From Monodelphis domestica (lineage: Eukaryota; Chordata; Mammalia; Didelphimorphia; Didelphidae): a stretch of 64,000 nt of DNA. A program made the translations under genes and the position numbers. This document shows positions 44,440-55,960 of this stretch, one piece after another. The notes under the pieces are model-generated. The model was given only the letters and a program-made list of their open reading frames with translations, was not told where the DNA came from and ran no database searches. Location of the stretch: assembly GCF_027887165.1 (NCBI RefSeq), contig NC_077227.1:547801189-547865188 (forward strand). The letters run 5' to 3'. How positions within the stretch are numbered: position 1 is the first letter of the stretch; every line of letters begins with the position of its first letter.

Positions 44440-44760
44440 GACAGTCCCCTCCTTTTTCTCCCTAGGGTCCTGTAGTTCACCAGAAGTCCCAGGTCTGAAG
44501 TTCTGTTGTCTCCCCATATTAATTTGCCTACTTGATTAAAGACCCTTATTATAATGTCAAAGTGGAATCTAGAAGCCCCCAAACTTGTAGTCTAGTAAGA
44601 TCTGATGAACCCCAAGTTTTAGGACTAGCTTGTAAGTTGGAGACCCCAAAGCTTGTCCTTGTTCCCTGTTCCCCTGAGAATCCACCCTGAAGGAAATCTC
44701 AGGTTTCAGTTTCAGACTGAATAAAAGACCCTAAGGTAAAAGACAATCCCAGTTAGGTGG
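44440..44760. repeat. Unclassified repeat shared with 52040-52165
   Basis: Both copies contain CTGTTCCCCTGAGAA/CTGTTTCCTGAGAAC, CATCCTGAGGGAAGTC-type text and TTTCAGACTGAA(T/C)AAAAGA. Possibly the 3' end of an LTR; not assigned. Confidence 0.4.
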
Positions 44761-46241
44761 GGCTAAGCAGATGCTGAGTGCCTCTTTTTGCCTTAGAAGC
44801 TTCTCCCATTGTACCACCTCCCCCTTTGGAGGATGGATCACTTATGAGATTAACTCACTGCCTACTGCACTAAGAAGGCATTCCCTCCCCTCCATCCCTT
44901 CCAGGTCTCCCTGTCTCACCTTTACCCCACACAGGGGAAGGAGAAAGCGCTCCCATTGGGCTTCTGGGAGGGATGGGTCACATGAGAAATATCCTCAGTG
45001 AGTGTAGAGGGGGGAGGGCAGTGCCCTAGAGCTTTACTTCTGTCCAGCTCTGCCACCTGTGAGTCACCAACCTTACCCACTGTGTGCTCCCTTTGGATTG
45101 CTGGGCAGAGGGGCAGTGAAAGAAGGGAGGGAGACCCTGGGTTGATGATACAGATGAGTGAGCAGGTATTCTGAGCAACCTGACCTGTCAGTCAGGGTAT
45201 TCCCCCCACCCCCACACAGAGAGACAGAGAGCAAAATGGCAACTCTCTTTCTCAGGCCAGAGCACTTTGGTAGGCAAACTATTGCAGCCTCTGTGTCAAG
45301 ACAGAGAACACTTCAGGAGAAGGGGATGATGTGTTGGCTAGGAAGTTTGCTGAATCTAGCCTCTCCCACAATGTCCCTTTCTGCCTCAGAGAGAAAGCAG
45401 TAAGATCCAGGAATTTAAAATAACCTGGATCTGAGAAAGCTCTCCCTCCCTGATATAAAACCTCCACCCACCCACCTTCCTTCTTCCTGAATCTGACTGC
45501 TTATAGTATAACATTTATATTGGGACAGGGCAACAAGGGTGAGGTTAGGGAAGAGGGTCAAACAGGGTTCCCTATGCTAAAAACGCAGGCTGATGTCAGG
45601 TCCTTCCACTAATGGCAGGAACTGGCCTGGAAGCCTTTTCTATCTGCTGGATTCTTCTATGCTAGCTAACCTAGGCTAAACTAAGAAGCAACAATGTCTT
45701 TAGGTGTAGCTGGCCCAGAAGAAGTAATTCAGGCTTCAGGACTGACCCAGCCTGCCCTTCAGGGTAAAATCCTCTCAGGCAGCTAAATGTCCAATCAGTC
45801 CATACAGGTGTTGAATTCCCAGACAAGATCAGTAGAGTCATAGTGGGCTTTGGATATGAAAGAGGAAATCCTCAGGAATGGGGTTGTTCCAGTCCTGAAG
45901 TGGGTATAGGAGCTATCTTTCTTCAGGGTTCAAAAACTGAACTGTCTCCAGAGTTTGTTGCTTTTCCAGAAACCTGTGCTCCCCAACATTCCAACTGCTC
46001 CTGCCTGTCATCTCTGCTTCTCTTGCATTCCATTTTATATCTGGGTAGAATCTTCTCTTTCACAGAGGATGTGAAAAAATGTTGTTAGCCATGGTAGAGA
46101 GGAAGAGGGAGCAGCTCCACCTGAGTCTCTCTGCCTAGCTAGTAACAAACTCTGGGGTTGGGGAAGAAGGGTGGCCAAGCACCCACAGAGAGTGCTCTGT
46201 GTGTTATCTTTGGCACTCATGACATAGGTTCACCATCACTG
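44760..46241. mobile_element. Second, longer hAT-type element
   Basis: 44900-45110 aligns with the left half of the hAT at 6851-7357 (CACAGGGGAAGGAG, CAGTGAGTGTAGAG, AGCTCTGCCACCTGTGAG). 46090-46241 aligns with its right end (GAGAGTGCTCTGTGTG, ATCTTTGGCACTCATG, ACATAGGTTCACCATCACTG). About 0.9 kb between them (about 45165-46085) has no counterpart in the short copy. The left terminus was not resolved. Confidence 0.65.
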
Positions 46242-47599
46242 CTTTGGGTCTTTTGATGGCCTCTGCCTCCCTTGTATTTGTTACTCCCCTCCCCATCACC
46301 TCATTTCTTATTCCCCTTCGACTTTTCTATAGGGTAAGAGAAAATTCTATACCCCAATGTGTCACAGGCAAAGTCTACCCTTGCCTGAGACTCCAGGGTA
46401 TCCTGACTGGTGGCGAACGATCAGTCAACAAAAATAACAAACGGAAGACAGCTTAATCATAACAGCTATGGGATTGCTTTGCATTTGACAGCTGCTCCAC
46501 TTTCCCGATGTCTGATCTTTATTTTTATACCCATTCTCTTGGCACATGTATACACAAAATCAAAGAGAGATAATTGGAAAAGTGATACATCAACTTTTAA
46601 CAAATCACTTGATTAACATTCTATATTCTTGAATTGTGATTACAGACAGAATAAAGGTTGCACACAAGATAAATGATTTTTGTCACAGGTGGCTTAATTT
46701 TCTCATTACCCTGTGAGAAGTTTTGAGCTTACAAACAATCAAGGAAAATTACGTATTGCTTTTAATAAAATGGAATAATTAATCAGCAGTTCTTAGAAGA
46801 TAGTTCAGCAATCATATCATGGAGGCTGAGGGGTCTGGGAACACAATTCAAATTTAGACTGGTGGCTCTAGGGAGTTACTGATTTGTGTGATCGAGTCAC
46901 TGAGGCATACTGAAGCTTGATGTACTTGTACTTATCGCTTGGGCCTCTATGATTGATTTGTGTGCTGACTTCATGAGAATAGGCTTCTGTATTTGGAAAG
47001 TTTTTGGCTTGGCCGGTAGCTGCGGTTTCGCTGGGAATTATATACTTAAGTAAAAGTTAAGCCATGATAGTCTTTTTGGGATTGGGTTTGAGGGTCTGGT
47101 CTTTTGGTGATGTTTTGGAGAATTAGGGTACAGGTGTTTTGCTCTTGCATTATTTCTTTTGAGACTAGGGGAAATAATAGTCATGCCAATTCATAGGTAA
47201 GGGGCATTGATGAAAGAAGTCATGAAAGGGGGATAGAGTGGGCAGTCACATCTCGCCAAGGACCACTCTGTGGTCTCCCTGGCTACCATGCATGACTCTG
47301 TCAAGGCATCGTGAACTGATGGCCCCCAGCCCCAATGAATCTGGCTGTTCTTCCCTCTCTGAGTCAATTATAATCAAAGTAAGGTTTTAAGTATTACCCA
47401 TCACCAACCTCTTGTTTCCATTGTATTAGTTGTTTCCCCCTGTTCCTCCCTATGCTTCTTTATGTGATATAATTTACCCCATTTTACTTTTTTCTCATTT
47501 ATCTTAGTATTATCCTCTTTTTCTCTAGTTTTATAGGGTTTTTTTTACTTATCATCTAAACAGCTTATTCCCACACCTTCTATGTATATGACTTCTAAC
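46242..47599. other. Unassigned intergenic sequence
   Basis: No gene. 46640-47380 has an even base composition and some CpGs and could be part of an old element, but I see no diagnostic motif. 47390-47599 is T-rich and probably L1 inter-ORF text. Confidence 0.35.
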
Positions 47600-49330
47600 T
47601 ACTATGATAATGATAACAATTTTTGAGAGTTACAGATATCATCTTTCCATATAGGAATATAAACCATTTGATCTTATTGCAATTCTTAAATTTTATTCTC
47701 TTTCTTATTTACCTTTTCATGCATTTCTTGATTTTTTTATTTGGACATCAAATTTTCTGTTTAAGTCTGGGTTTTTTCTTTAGAAATGCATGGAAATCTT
47801 CTATTTTATTAAATTATCATATTTTTGCCTGAAAGAATATAGTCAGTGTTTCTGGGTAGTTCATTCTTGGTTGTAAACTCAGTTCCCTTGCCTTCTGGAA
47901 TATCATATTATAAGTCTTCTGGTCCCTCAGTGTAGAGGCTGCAGATCCTGTTTAATCCTGACTGGGGCTCCAAGATATCTGAATTGTTTCTTTCTAGCTG
48001 TTTGCAGTATTTTTTTTCCTTGGCCTGGGAGCTCTTAAACTTGGCTATCACACTTCTGGAACGTCATTTGGGGATTTAATGCAAGAGGTGATATGTGTAT
48101 TCTTTCAATCACTATTTTACCTTCTTGTTCAAAGATATCAGGTCAGTTTTCTTAGATAATTTCCTGTAGTATGATGTCTAGTTTTTCTTTTTTGCTCATG
48201 ACTTTTGGGTAATCCAATAATGCTTAAGTTGCCTCTCCTAGATCTATTTTCCAGATCATTTGTTTTTTCAATGAGATATTTCATATTTTTCTTCTATTTT
48301 TTTCCTTCTGTGGATTTTGTTTTATTGTTTCTTTATGTCTCATGGAGTCATTAGCTTCTATTTGCCCAATTCTAATTTTTAAAGACTGAATTTCTTACAT
48401 GACCTTTTGATCTTCCCTTCCCATTTGGTCCTTCTTTCTTTTCAAATCATTCTTTTCTTCATTTAACTTTTTTGTCTCTTTTTCTAGTAAGTAAATTCTG
48501 GCTTTTAAGACACTGTTTTCCTGTGATTCATGTACCTTCTTTTCCAGTCAACCTATTTTGCTTTTTAAGCTGTTGGGTTTTTCCCCCATTTTTCTTCAAC
48601 CTGTCCTATCTGATTTGTGGTTCCTTTTTGAGCTCTTTTCAGAGCCTGAGTTCAATTCCAAGTTTCTTTTGAGGTTTGGATTAAAGTTCTCTGCATCTTC
48701 TCATCCTCTGTTGGTTCCATTCCTTGGCCTTTATTCCTGTAGAAGCTTTTGATCAAAACCTTTTTCCTTTTGTTTATTCATTTTCTCTCTCTCCTCTGCC
48801 CTCTACTGTAAATTAGGTATTCTGCTGTTTTACTGGAGAGCTCTGCCCTGAGGCTGAATCTTTAATCTTCTCTCTCCTCTGTTGGTATACTGGATTAGGC
48901 CAGTTAAGCTATGCCCTGGGGCCAAATCTTCATCATAGCAGCACTGAGGCCAAGATGCCCATTCAGATGCCCTTCCCTCCTACCTCCCTGCCAACCATAG
49001 TCTGAACTCAAGATCTCAAATGATGTATCTGAGGTGCTCTTTCACAGTTACAGCTCCCACCCCTGGATTCCAAATAAGTCCATATCTAACTGCAAGTCTC
49101 AATGCATTAGGTGGGAGGAGGTGGGGGAGGGGTATCAGCCAGTTCAGTCTTATTTCTGTTCTCCTCTTTATACTATGGAAATCAACTCTCTCTGCCACCT
49201 TTCCAGTTGTGTTCAGCAGGAGAGCCCTGTGACTTGGTCTTGTTGTTGAGTTTGGATTTCTGTGTAACAGATGTTATTCATAGCTGTTATATCTCTCCAT
49301 TTGGCAAGGAGTTCTAATACTGAGTCTTTC
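47600..49330 (-). mobile_element. L1 5' half with ORF1, antisense, degraded
   Basis: The reverse complement of about 48560-48020 reads as L1 ORF1p. It has a coiled-coil segment (LEKKVHESQENSVLKARIYL, LEKETKKLNEEKNDLKRKKD), then the RNA-recognition region with KKEKLDIILQEII and PDIFEQEGKIVIERIH. Several stops interrupt it. Upstream (48750-49330 on the plus strand) is probably 5'UTR. ORF2 is not continuous with it here. Confidence 0.75.
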
Positions 49331-50040
49331 CTACCACAAAGTAAACTGACAAATAGCTTTAGTCCTGATGAAAAGGATTAAAGCAAAAATAAACAAACAA
49401 ACAAATCAAAACAAAACCAACAACAGAAAATCCTCTGTTAAATATGTTTGCTTTGATAAAAATTTATTTTTTAATTTTATTAAATAGGAAAAATATAAAA
49501 GTAGAAATGATATCCATAGGGCTACAATTAAAATGTTACTTGCACATGAGTAGAAATATCATAAGTTCTTCTTAGAAACAGATTAAAGACCTTTTCTGAC
49601 CCAAGAAGAAGAGATCCAGAATGATGGAATAACTAGGGTAGGCATCTGGGGTATTGTAGTACAAGGTTGGAAAAAAAGGAGCCAAAAGTAGAGAGTGGAC
49701 ACAGGACCAAATTTACTTGTTTTGAACTTCTTAATTAAACTTCTCTCTAATTAAAGGTATATTAGCCATAAGGCTATTTAAGGTCTTTCATAGTATGTAA
49801 TCATCCTATATAAAACACTATGAAAAATAGTATAACCAAGGTGTCTAGGGGAGATGTAACAGTTCAGCTATCTATACATGCTGAAACACTGGCAGAACAT
49901 ATTAGTTAATAAGTCTGTTTTCTTCTATTCTGTTGCCCTACAGACTAAAGTCAAAAAGAAAGATCTTCATATTGGTCTCTAAGATTAGATAAGTGTTTAG
50001 TTTCTTGAGTTCACCTTTTTCATTTTGGTAATTTAGTTTT
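49331..50040. other. Unassigned, between two L1 fragments
   Basis: AT-rich; A-rich run AACAAACAAACAAATC near 49392. No gene. Confidence 0.4.
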
Positions 50041-51990
50041 CTTTCCTTTTTTTTAAATCAAATTAACCAATGGTTTATCTGTTTCTTTTTTTTTTCACAT
50101 AACTTGCTTAGTTCTGTGGTCTTACTTTCAATTTTACTTATATCTTGATTTTTAGGATTTCCAATTTGGTGTTTAATTAGGGGCTTTAAATGTATTCTTT
50201 TCATAGGTTTTTTAGTTATGTGCCCAATTTATTGATCTGTCCTTTCTCTATTGATGTAAGCCATTTATTGATACAAATTTCCTCTAAGTACAGCTTTGTC
50301 TGCATCCCATAAATTTTGATTTGTTGTCTCCTTATTGTCATTTTCTTTAATTGAATTGTTTATTGTTTCTGTTATTTGACTCATTCTTTAGGACAAGATT
50401 ATTTAGTTTCAGATTAATTTTTAGTCTTTCTGCTGCTTTTTGTGGAATGTAATTTTTGTTGCATTATGGTCTGAGTAGGATGCATTTAATATTCCTGATT
50501 TTCTACATTTGGTTGTGAGGTTTTTTTTTCTCTATTATATGGTTGGTTTTTGTGGAGGCACCATGTGTGAATTTCAAAACTACTCCACCCTGTTCAGACC
50601 ATTCTTGGGAGGATGAGATTTAGCTATTTCCTGATCAATGACTATGGAGATACTTGGAGTAATAGAGTGAGGTCTTGGAAACTGCAATCTCTACCCTACT
50701 CAGGTAGAGATTAGGAAGAGCTGCAGCAAAAAGCTCAAGATTTAATTATTTGAGAATATGGCCCTCAATAGACATGTGCAAAAAAGGACAGACCTCTGGG
50801 CAGTCCTAGGTCAAGCTAGAGCTTCCATTGGCACTTGTGAAGCACAGGAAGTGAGGTAGGGAAATTTCGCTCACTTCCTGTGGACAGAGTGAGAGGGCAG
50901 TTGCTGCAAGGAGCTTGAGCAGGGGGAGGCCTGCAGACAGCTTCTTTCAGATCCATCATGTGAGTCAAGGACTTCTTCCCTTCTTTACCTTGGCCTTCCA
51001 GGCCTAAAAAACTGCCTCTGACTCTATCAGAAGGTTGAGTTAACCTCTTTCCCTTTCCTCCTCTCTCCTCTCCCTCTCCCCTTTCTTACTCCCATTGTGA
51101 TTAAACCACCATTAACTCCATTCTGACTTGAGTGTTTCATTTAGGAAATTACATAGCTGAATTCTCTGGCAACCATAAATTAATATTTTAACAATCTTTA
51201 AGGGTGATTTTCACCATAAGACATGTACTGTTAAGAAAAAGATATATTCCTTTGTATTCCCATTCAATTTTCTCTTGAGGTCTATCATATCTAAAATTTC
51301 TAAAGTTTTATTTATTTTCTTGACTTCTTATTTATTTATTTGGATTTATCTACTTTTAAGAGGGAAAAGTTGCGGTCCCCACCAGTAAAGTTTTACTTTT
51401 TATTTCTTCTTGTTACTCATGTTTCTTTAGGAATTTGGATGATGTATATATGTTTGTTGTTTGGCACATACATGTTTAGTATTGATATTGTTTCATTGTC
51501 TATCTTTTGTCAAGATGTAATTTCCTTCCTTATTTCTTTTGATTAGATTTTTATTTTTGCTTTGTCTTAGATCATGATTGTTAGCTCTCCTTTCTTTTAC
51601 TTTGGCTAAAGCAAATTAGATTCTGCTCCAGCCCCTTGCTTTTTACTCTGTATGTACTTCCTTGCTTTAAATGTGTTTCTTATAGACAGCATATTGAGAG
51701 ATTTGGGTTTTTAATCTACTCTACTATCCTGAATTTATTCCATTCACATTCACATTTATGATTACTAATTATGTTCACTTCAATCCTATTTTTCCTTGTT
51801 TACAAATGTTTTGCTTCTGACCACCAATCCCTCCAGTTCACCCTCCAACCCTGCTGCTTTTTCTTATTGCCTTGCCCTCCTACTTTCTTATAGAGTAAGG
51901 TAGGTTTCTATAGCCGGCTGAGTGTGGATGTTTTTCTCATTTTGAATGAATGATGAGATGAGAAAAAAATAGGGTTATTTTTTTAAAAAA
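50041..51990 (-). mobile_element. L1 ORF2 fragment, antisense, split by an LTR
   Basis: Reverse-complement L1 ORF2 text: CAGCTTTGTCTGCATCCCAT, AAATTTTGATTTGTTGTCTC and GCATTATGGTCTGAGTAGGA left of the LTR; GTCCCCACCAGTAAAGTTTT and TCTTATAGACAGCATATTGA right of it. ORF2 lies on the 5' side of the ORF1 fragment at 47.6-49.3 kb, so the two are separate insertions. Confidence 0.75.
50566..51221 (+). mobile_element. Solo LTR, 656 bp, target duplication CATG, nested in L1
   Basis: Starts TGTGAATTTCAAAAC and ends CACCATAAGA, flanked by CATG at 50562-50565 and 51222-51225. It shares CTTGTGAAGCACAGGAAGTG, GGAGGCCTGCAGACAGCTTC, CATTGTGATTAAACCACC and the 3' end with the LTR at 13396-13934. Its 5' third is longer or different. 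Fossil. Confidence 0.87.
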
Positions 51991-52164
51991 CGTTTAATTT
52001 GTCCTGCTTTTAAACTGCCAGATGTAGCATCTCTCTACTCCTGCTAGAGACACCATAGCCTGTGTCAACTGGGTTTTTTGAGGACCCCAATATTGCCCCT
52101 GTTTCCTGAGAACTCATCCTGAGGGAAGTCCCAGATTCATCCATTTCAGACTGAACAAAAGATC

Positions 52165-53530
52165 TTGATAATAAGGACAATGACTTATACAAAAATATTT
52201 ATAGCCACATTCTTTGTGGTGGCAAAAAGTTGGAAAATGAGGAGATGCCCTTCAATTGGGGAATGGCTGAACAAATTGTATCTGTTGGTGATGGAATACT
52301 ATTGTGCTCAAAGGAATAATGAACAGGAGGAATTTCATGTGAACTGGAATAACCTCCAGGAATTGATGCAGAGTAAAAGGAGCAAGATCAGGAGAACACT
52401 GTACACAGAGACTGATACACTGTGGCATAATCGTATGTAATGAACTTCTCTACTATCAGCAATGCAATAATCCAGGACAGTTCTGGGGGATTTATGAGAA
52501 AGAATGCTCTCCACCTCCAGTGAAGGAACTGTGGGAGTAGAAAAACAACTGTTTGATGACTGTAAGGGGTAAATTTAGGGGTTTTTGATTGAAACATAAA
52601 TTTAGTTGGTCTCCAGGGATTAATTCAAATCCCAATAAAATTACTCAAGTCAGTTTGGGAATTTTATGGTGATTTAATTAATATAGAGGGAAGGAATTAA
52701 GGAGAGGGAAAAGGGCATAAGATTTCTCCAGCCTAGCCTGAGCCAAGGGGAGTTCAGAGACCTTCCAGCCATGAGGCCTCTTCCAAGATGAGGGGCCTCC
52801 TGGGAGGATGGCATTTTTAGGAAAGGTAAAGGAAAAAAAAAAGGAATTAGCCTAAACTCCAGAGAGCTCAGGGAAGATGCCTCACCTGAAATACCCTACT
52901 AAGCTTCTCCCAGTATTGTATCAAGGATGCTCACCACCAAACCCAGACAATAGCTGCAGCCATGCCAAGATGCCAAGATGCCTAGCACGCTGCCACCAGC
53001 CACCTCTCTGCCAAAAGAGCCAGAGCCACCTTTCTGTGAAAAGAGCCCAGAGAGAGGAAGTGACGCAAAATATATAGACCATTTTTTACATCACTTCCCT
53101 TGTCTCATATGTACCAATGGTAGTTTAAGCTTGACTTAGGACAGCCCAGAGGGTCTGTCAGTTGTTTCTGATTTGTCATTTGCTAGCACATGTCTGTCAT
53201 AGACCATCCTTCTCAACACTTAATCCTTAAGTAGGGGTATAGGCATTCCTGTTTTTTTAGACTAAGCAGGGTGGAGAAAATCTTAAAATTCATATCATAT
53301 GGTTCAATGGGTATATGATTAGGGATGTAGACTCTAAGTGATCACCCTAGTACAAATATTAATAACATGGAAATAGGTCTTGATCAACGACACATGTAAA
53401 ACCCAGTGGAATTGCATGTTGGGCTATGGGAGAGGTTGGGAGGAGGAAAGGGAAAGCATTTGAACCATGGAAAAATATTCTAAACTAATTAAATAAATGA
53501 ACTTAATTAAAATAAATAAAGTCAACAAGG
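52165..53530 (+). mobile_element. L1 3' end, sense, split by an LTR
   Basis: The frame 52165-52440 encodes the ORF2p C-terminus (IFIATFFVVAKSWKMRRCPS, then GEWLNKLYLLVMEYYCAQRN). The 3'UTR follows: GAACTGTGGGAGTAGAAAAA before the LTR, and GGTTCAATGGGTATATGATT, CTAAGTGATCACCCTAGTAC, AACCATGGAAAAATATTC after it, with an A/T-rich end. 5'-truncated. Confidence 0.92.
52561..53293 (+). mobile_element. LTR inserted in the L1 3'UTR
   Basis: Starts TGTAAGGGGTAAATTTAGG and ends near AAAATTCAT. The L1 text TTTGATGAC on the left resumes as ATCATATGG on the right; the implied duplication (ATGAC/ATCAT) is imperfect, so the right boundary is good to a few bases. The order and phrasing (AGTTGGTCTCCAGGGATT, TTTATGGTGATTTAATTAA) suggest the antisense strand of an LTR family distantly like the 1022-bp one, so the strand is uncertain. 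Confidence 0.65.
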
Positions 53531-53539
53531 TTATTGCAA

Positions 53540-54060
53540 ATAAAACAAAACAAAACAATAGACCTTAAAGTACTTAATAATAGTCCTAGTTCAGGTGGGA
53601 CTAGTAGATCTAATCAAATGTTAAGTACACTTTTGTCCTAGTAGTTTCTCCCATTGTATCAGTCATCTCCCACTTAGCTATTTTGTATCCATTGTAAAGC
53701 ATCAACCTCTCCCTGATAATCCTGTCTTGGTCTTCTCATTCCTTTGTAGCCATGGTAAAGTCAATCAATCATTCTTCCCTATCTTAGTTCCCCAAAAGAT
53801 ATATAAGATGCCCAAGTTCTATTATTCTTTGGAGAACTTTCTAATGCATTGATCCTCCAGGAGACACTGTTCCCAAAGCCCCAGAGTTTTGACTCTATGT
53901 AGTATTTGGAGCTTGGTTTTGTGTAATGGCTAATTATTATGGACATATCTCTTTCCTGATTAAAGACTTGATTTTTCTGACTACTTTAGTAGTTCTGTGT
54001 TTTTCCAAGTTGACACCTATTAGGGGTCTCTTCCACAAAGAACTCCAAAATCTTGATTGC
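53540..54060 (+). mobile_element. Candidate LTR
   Basis: ATATATAAGATGCCC (TATA-like), a GATTAAAGACTTGATTTTTC segment and an end near CCAAGTTGACA resemble LTR architecture. No target duplication found. Confidence 0.35.
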
Positions 54061-55017
54061 CTCCTGCTCTAGACTATTGAAATTCATTCAGTGTTTATTT
54101 AGAGGACAGGAGGTATGGATAGTTTGCTTAATTAATTTTCCTTCTGGACTCAAATAGACTTTTGTACCTCAAAAAAGTAGGATGATTAATTCTTTTTAAC
54201 ATATTAAAATCTTATCTGATGTGATTAAATCAATTTAAGGGAGGTGTCTGGTAAGAATTGCATCACTTTTTCCTTCCATATAACATGAATCTCTGACAGT
54301 AAGATTAAAGGGGCAAATTGCAGGAAACAGTTGAAGAAATGTAAATTTAGGTTTCATATATGTTTATATGGTTGTTTATGTTGCTTTCCTGTCCTAAAAA
54401 GCCTCTTTTGGTGTCATTATAACATATGGATTCCTCAGATTTATGCCAGAAGAGTACAAGTTGTCTCAGGTCCTATCTCATTTTGAGTAGAAATGAAAAT
54501 GGATTGTGTCTGTCTTCTAAATTAACAGCCTAACTACAGAAGCTCATCTACCAGGTGACAAATTTTTCTGGCCATGTTCATAAAGATAAAAAGGCTCCTG
54601 AGGCATAATGGAATAGAGCTGCTCAACAGTGGTGGGAGGACCTACACTGATGAAGTCATAGATAACTGGAAACATCATCATTTGTCATTCATTGTTCTCA
54701 AATTGTTCTATGCATGTGCCTTCATTTTTTTGTTGATGAAAAGGGATGTCTTTCTCTTAATTTAATTAAGGGATTTCTTGATGAAACACCCTGGGTATAA
54801 TGTTATGGATAGATTACCAGAATAGCATTATCAATAAAGGAATGGAAACACTAAGTTAAAATTCTGCAAGACAAGGGGGAACTTCAAGCAAAATAGAAAC
54901 TATGGTTCCTGCCTTGAAGGAATGAATTGAGGATTAGTTAATATATTGGGGAATCAGTTAGAGGATACAAAATACTTGAATAAATGTGCTTTAAAGACCT
55001 TAAGAGATCACCTGTTG
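54061..55017. other. Unassigned intergenic sequence
   Basis: AT-rich; no gene or recognised repeat. Confidence 0.4.
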
Positions 55018-55196
55018 TATCAAACTCAAATAAAAATGGGTCAGGGTGCCACTAAACTTATGTTAAGGATCCTTTCAGGCTGCTCCTTGACTTAGAAAAC
55101 CACATGTTAACCATCATTTGTGTTGTACTGTTTTTATTTATTTTGTTAAATATCCTCCAATTACATTTTAATCTGGTTGTGACACCCTAGCACCTT
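55018..55196. mobile_element. hAT-type non-autonomous element fragment
   Basis: TATCAAACTCAAATAAAAAT, AGGATCCTTTCAGGCTGC, GACTTAGAAAACCACATG, TTTATTTTGTTAAATATCC and CCAATTACATTTTAATCTGG correspond to a common marsupial hAT-like repeat. The right terminus is lost. Confidence 0.5.
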
Positions 55197-55559
55197 TATT
55201 TCATAGAGAACTCTTTCTTCAAATCCTTACTAAGTGGAAACCACCAGAGAAGAAATGGACTGTTTTCTAATTATATGTTTCTTTAAACAATAACAATGTC
55301 CAGTTCAGTTTATTAAATGATTAGTTTTTGGTTGTCACATCTAGGGTTTTCTGTAACGTTTATAATAAAAAAGAAAACTTTACAAAAACAGGTTATGGAG
55401 AATGTCTCCAATAAATTAAATAGGTATTGCCCCTTCCCCACCCGCACCCCTTACAACACCCACTTCAGAACGTCAGAGCCTGAAGGGAAAGAGGGTGTTT
55501 GTGCTTTTCTCCTATTCCCAGATTTTAAGCTGCCTCTTCCTAGCCTAGCCCCCTCCCTT

Positions 55560-55829
55560 TGAAATGCAGACACTACGCTCTGGCCCCGCCCACTCCGCCC
55601 AGGGCCCCGCCTACTCCGCCCAGGGCCCCGCCTCGAGGCAATCCCGACCTATCCCGGAAGCTGGGCTCCTCCTGCTGCTAGCTGGGACGGGGCTGAAGCA
55701 CGTCACGGTTGCCGCTCCGGCGGAAGCCGGTCTTCACGTATTTTCTCGTGCCGGCGTGGGGAACGGTCCGGTTCCCCCCCCACACACACACATCCCACCC
55801 CCCGTGGCCACGATGCCCCAGAATGGGCC
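55560..55829 (+). promoter_or_regulatory. RNASEH1: RNASEH1 CpG-rich promoter and 5'UTR region
   Basis: G+C and CpG rise abruptly at about 55560 and last to about 55980. Three GC-box units of 21 bp start at 55582, 55603 and 55624. CCGGAAG (ETS type) lies at 55654-55660 and a CRE-like CACGTCACGG at about 55698. No TATA box. The transcription start is not visible from sequence alone. Confidence 0.75.
55582..55637 (+). repeat. RNASEH1: 21-bp tandem repeat of GC boxes
   Basis: GGCCCCGCC recurs with an exact 21-base period at 55582, 55603 and 55624; the linker is (C/T)ACTCCGCCCAG in the first two units. Each full unit holds two CCGCC-type Sp/KLF sites. Confidence 0.9.
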
Positions 55830-55836
55830 ATGTTGA
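55813..55836 (+). CDS. RNASEH1 upstream ORF, seven codons
   Basis: ATG CCC CAG AAT GGG CCA TGT TGA encodes MPQNGPC and stops inside the main coding sequence, overlapping the main ATG (55830-55832) in another frame. A at position -3 gives the uORF a fair initiation context. A ribosome that translates it ends just past the first main ATG, so it should depress use of that ATG. Human RNASEH1 is known to have a uORF with this role. Confidence 0.7.
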   Translation: MPQNGPC

Positions 55837-55960
55837 AGCTCTGGGCCTTTGTCCCTGAAATAGCTGCGGGCGCCTGCGGCCGCTGGGGCGTGCGCTTCCT
55901 GTCCAGCGGCATGTTCTACGCGGTGAGGAGGGGCCGCCAGACCGGCGTGTTCCTCACCTG
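55830..55960 (+). CDS. RNASEH1: RNASEH1 exon 1
   Basis: Encodes [20 protein letters not shown] then VRFLSSG and the start of the hybrid-binding domain [16 protein letters not shown], with TG of the Trp codon. Donor CCTG|GTGAGT. G at -3 of both ATGs, T at +4: moderate context for each. Confidence 0.96.

Noticed and set aside
55564-55836. 90-codon frame ending in MPQNGPC
   Set aside because: Its upstream part is GC-box repeat and promoter. Only the terminal seven codons, as the uORF, are supported.
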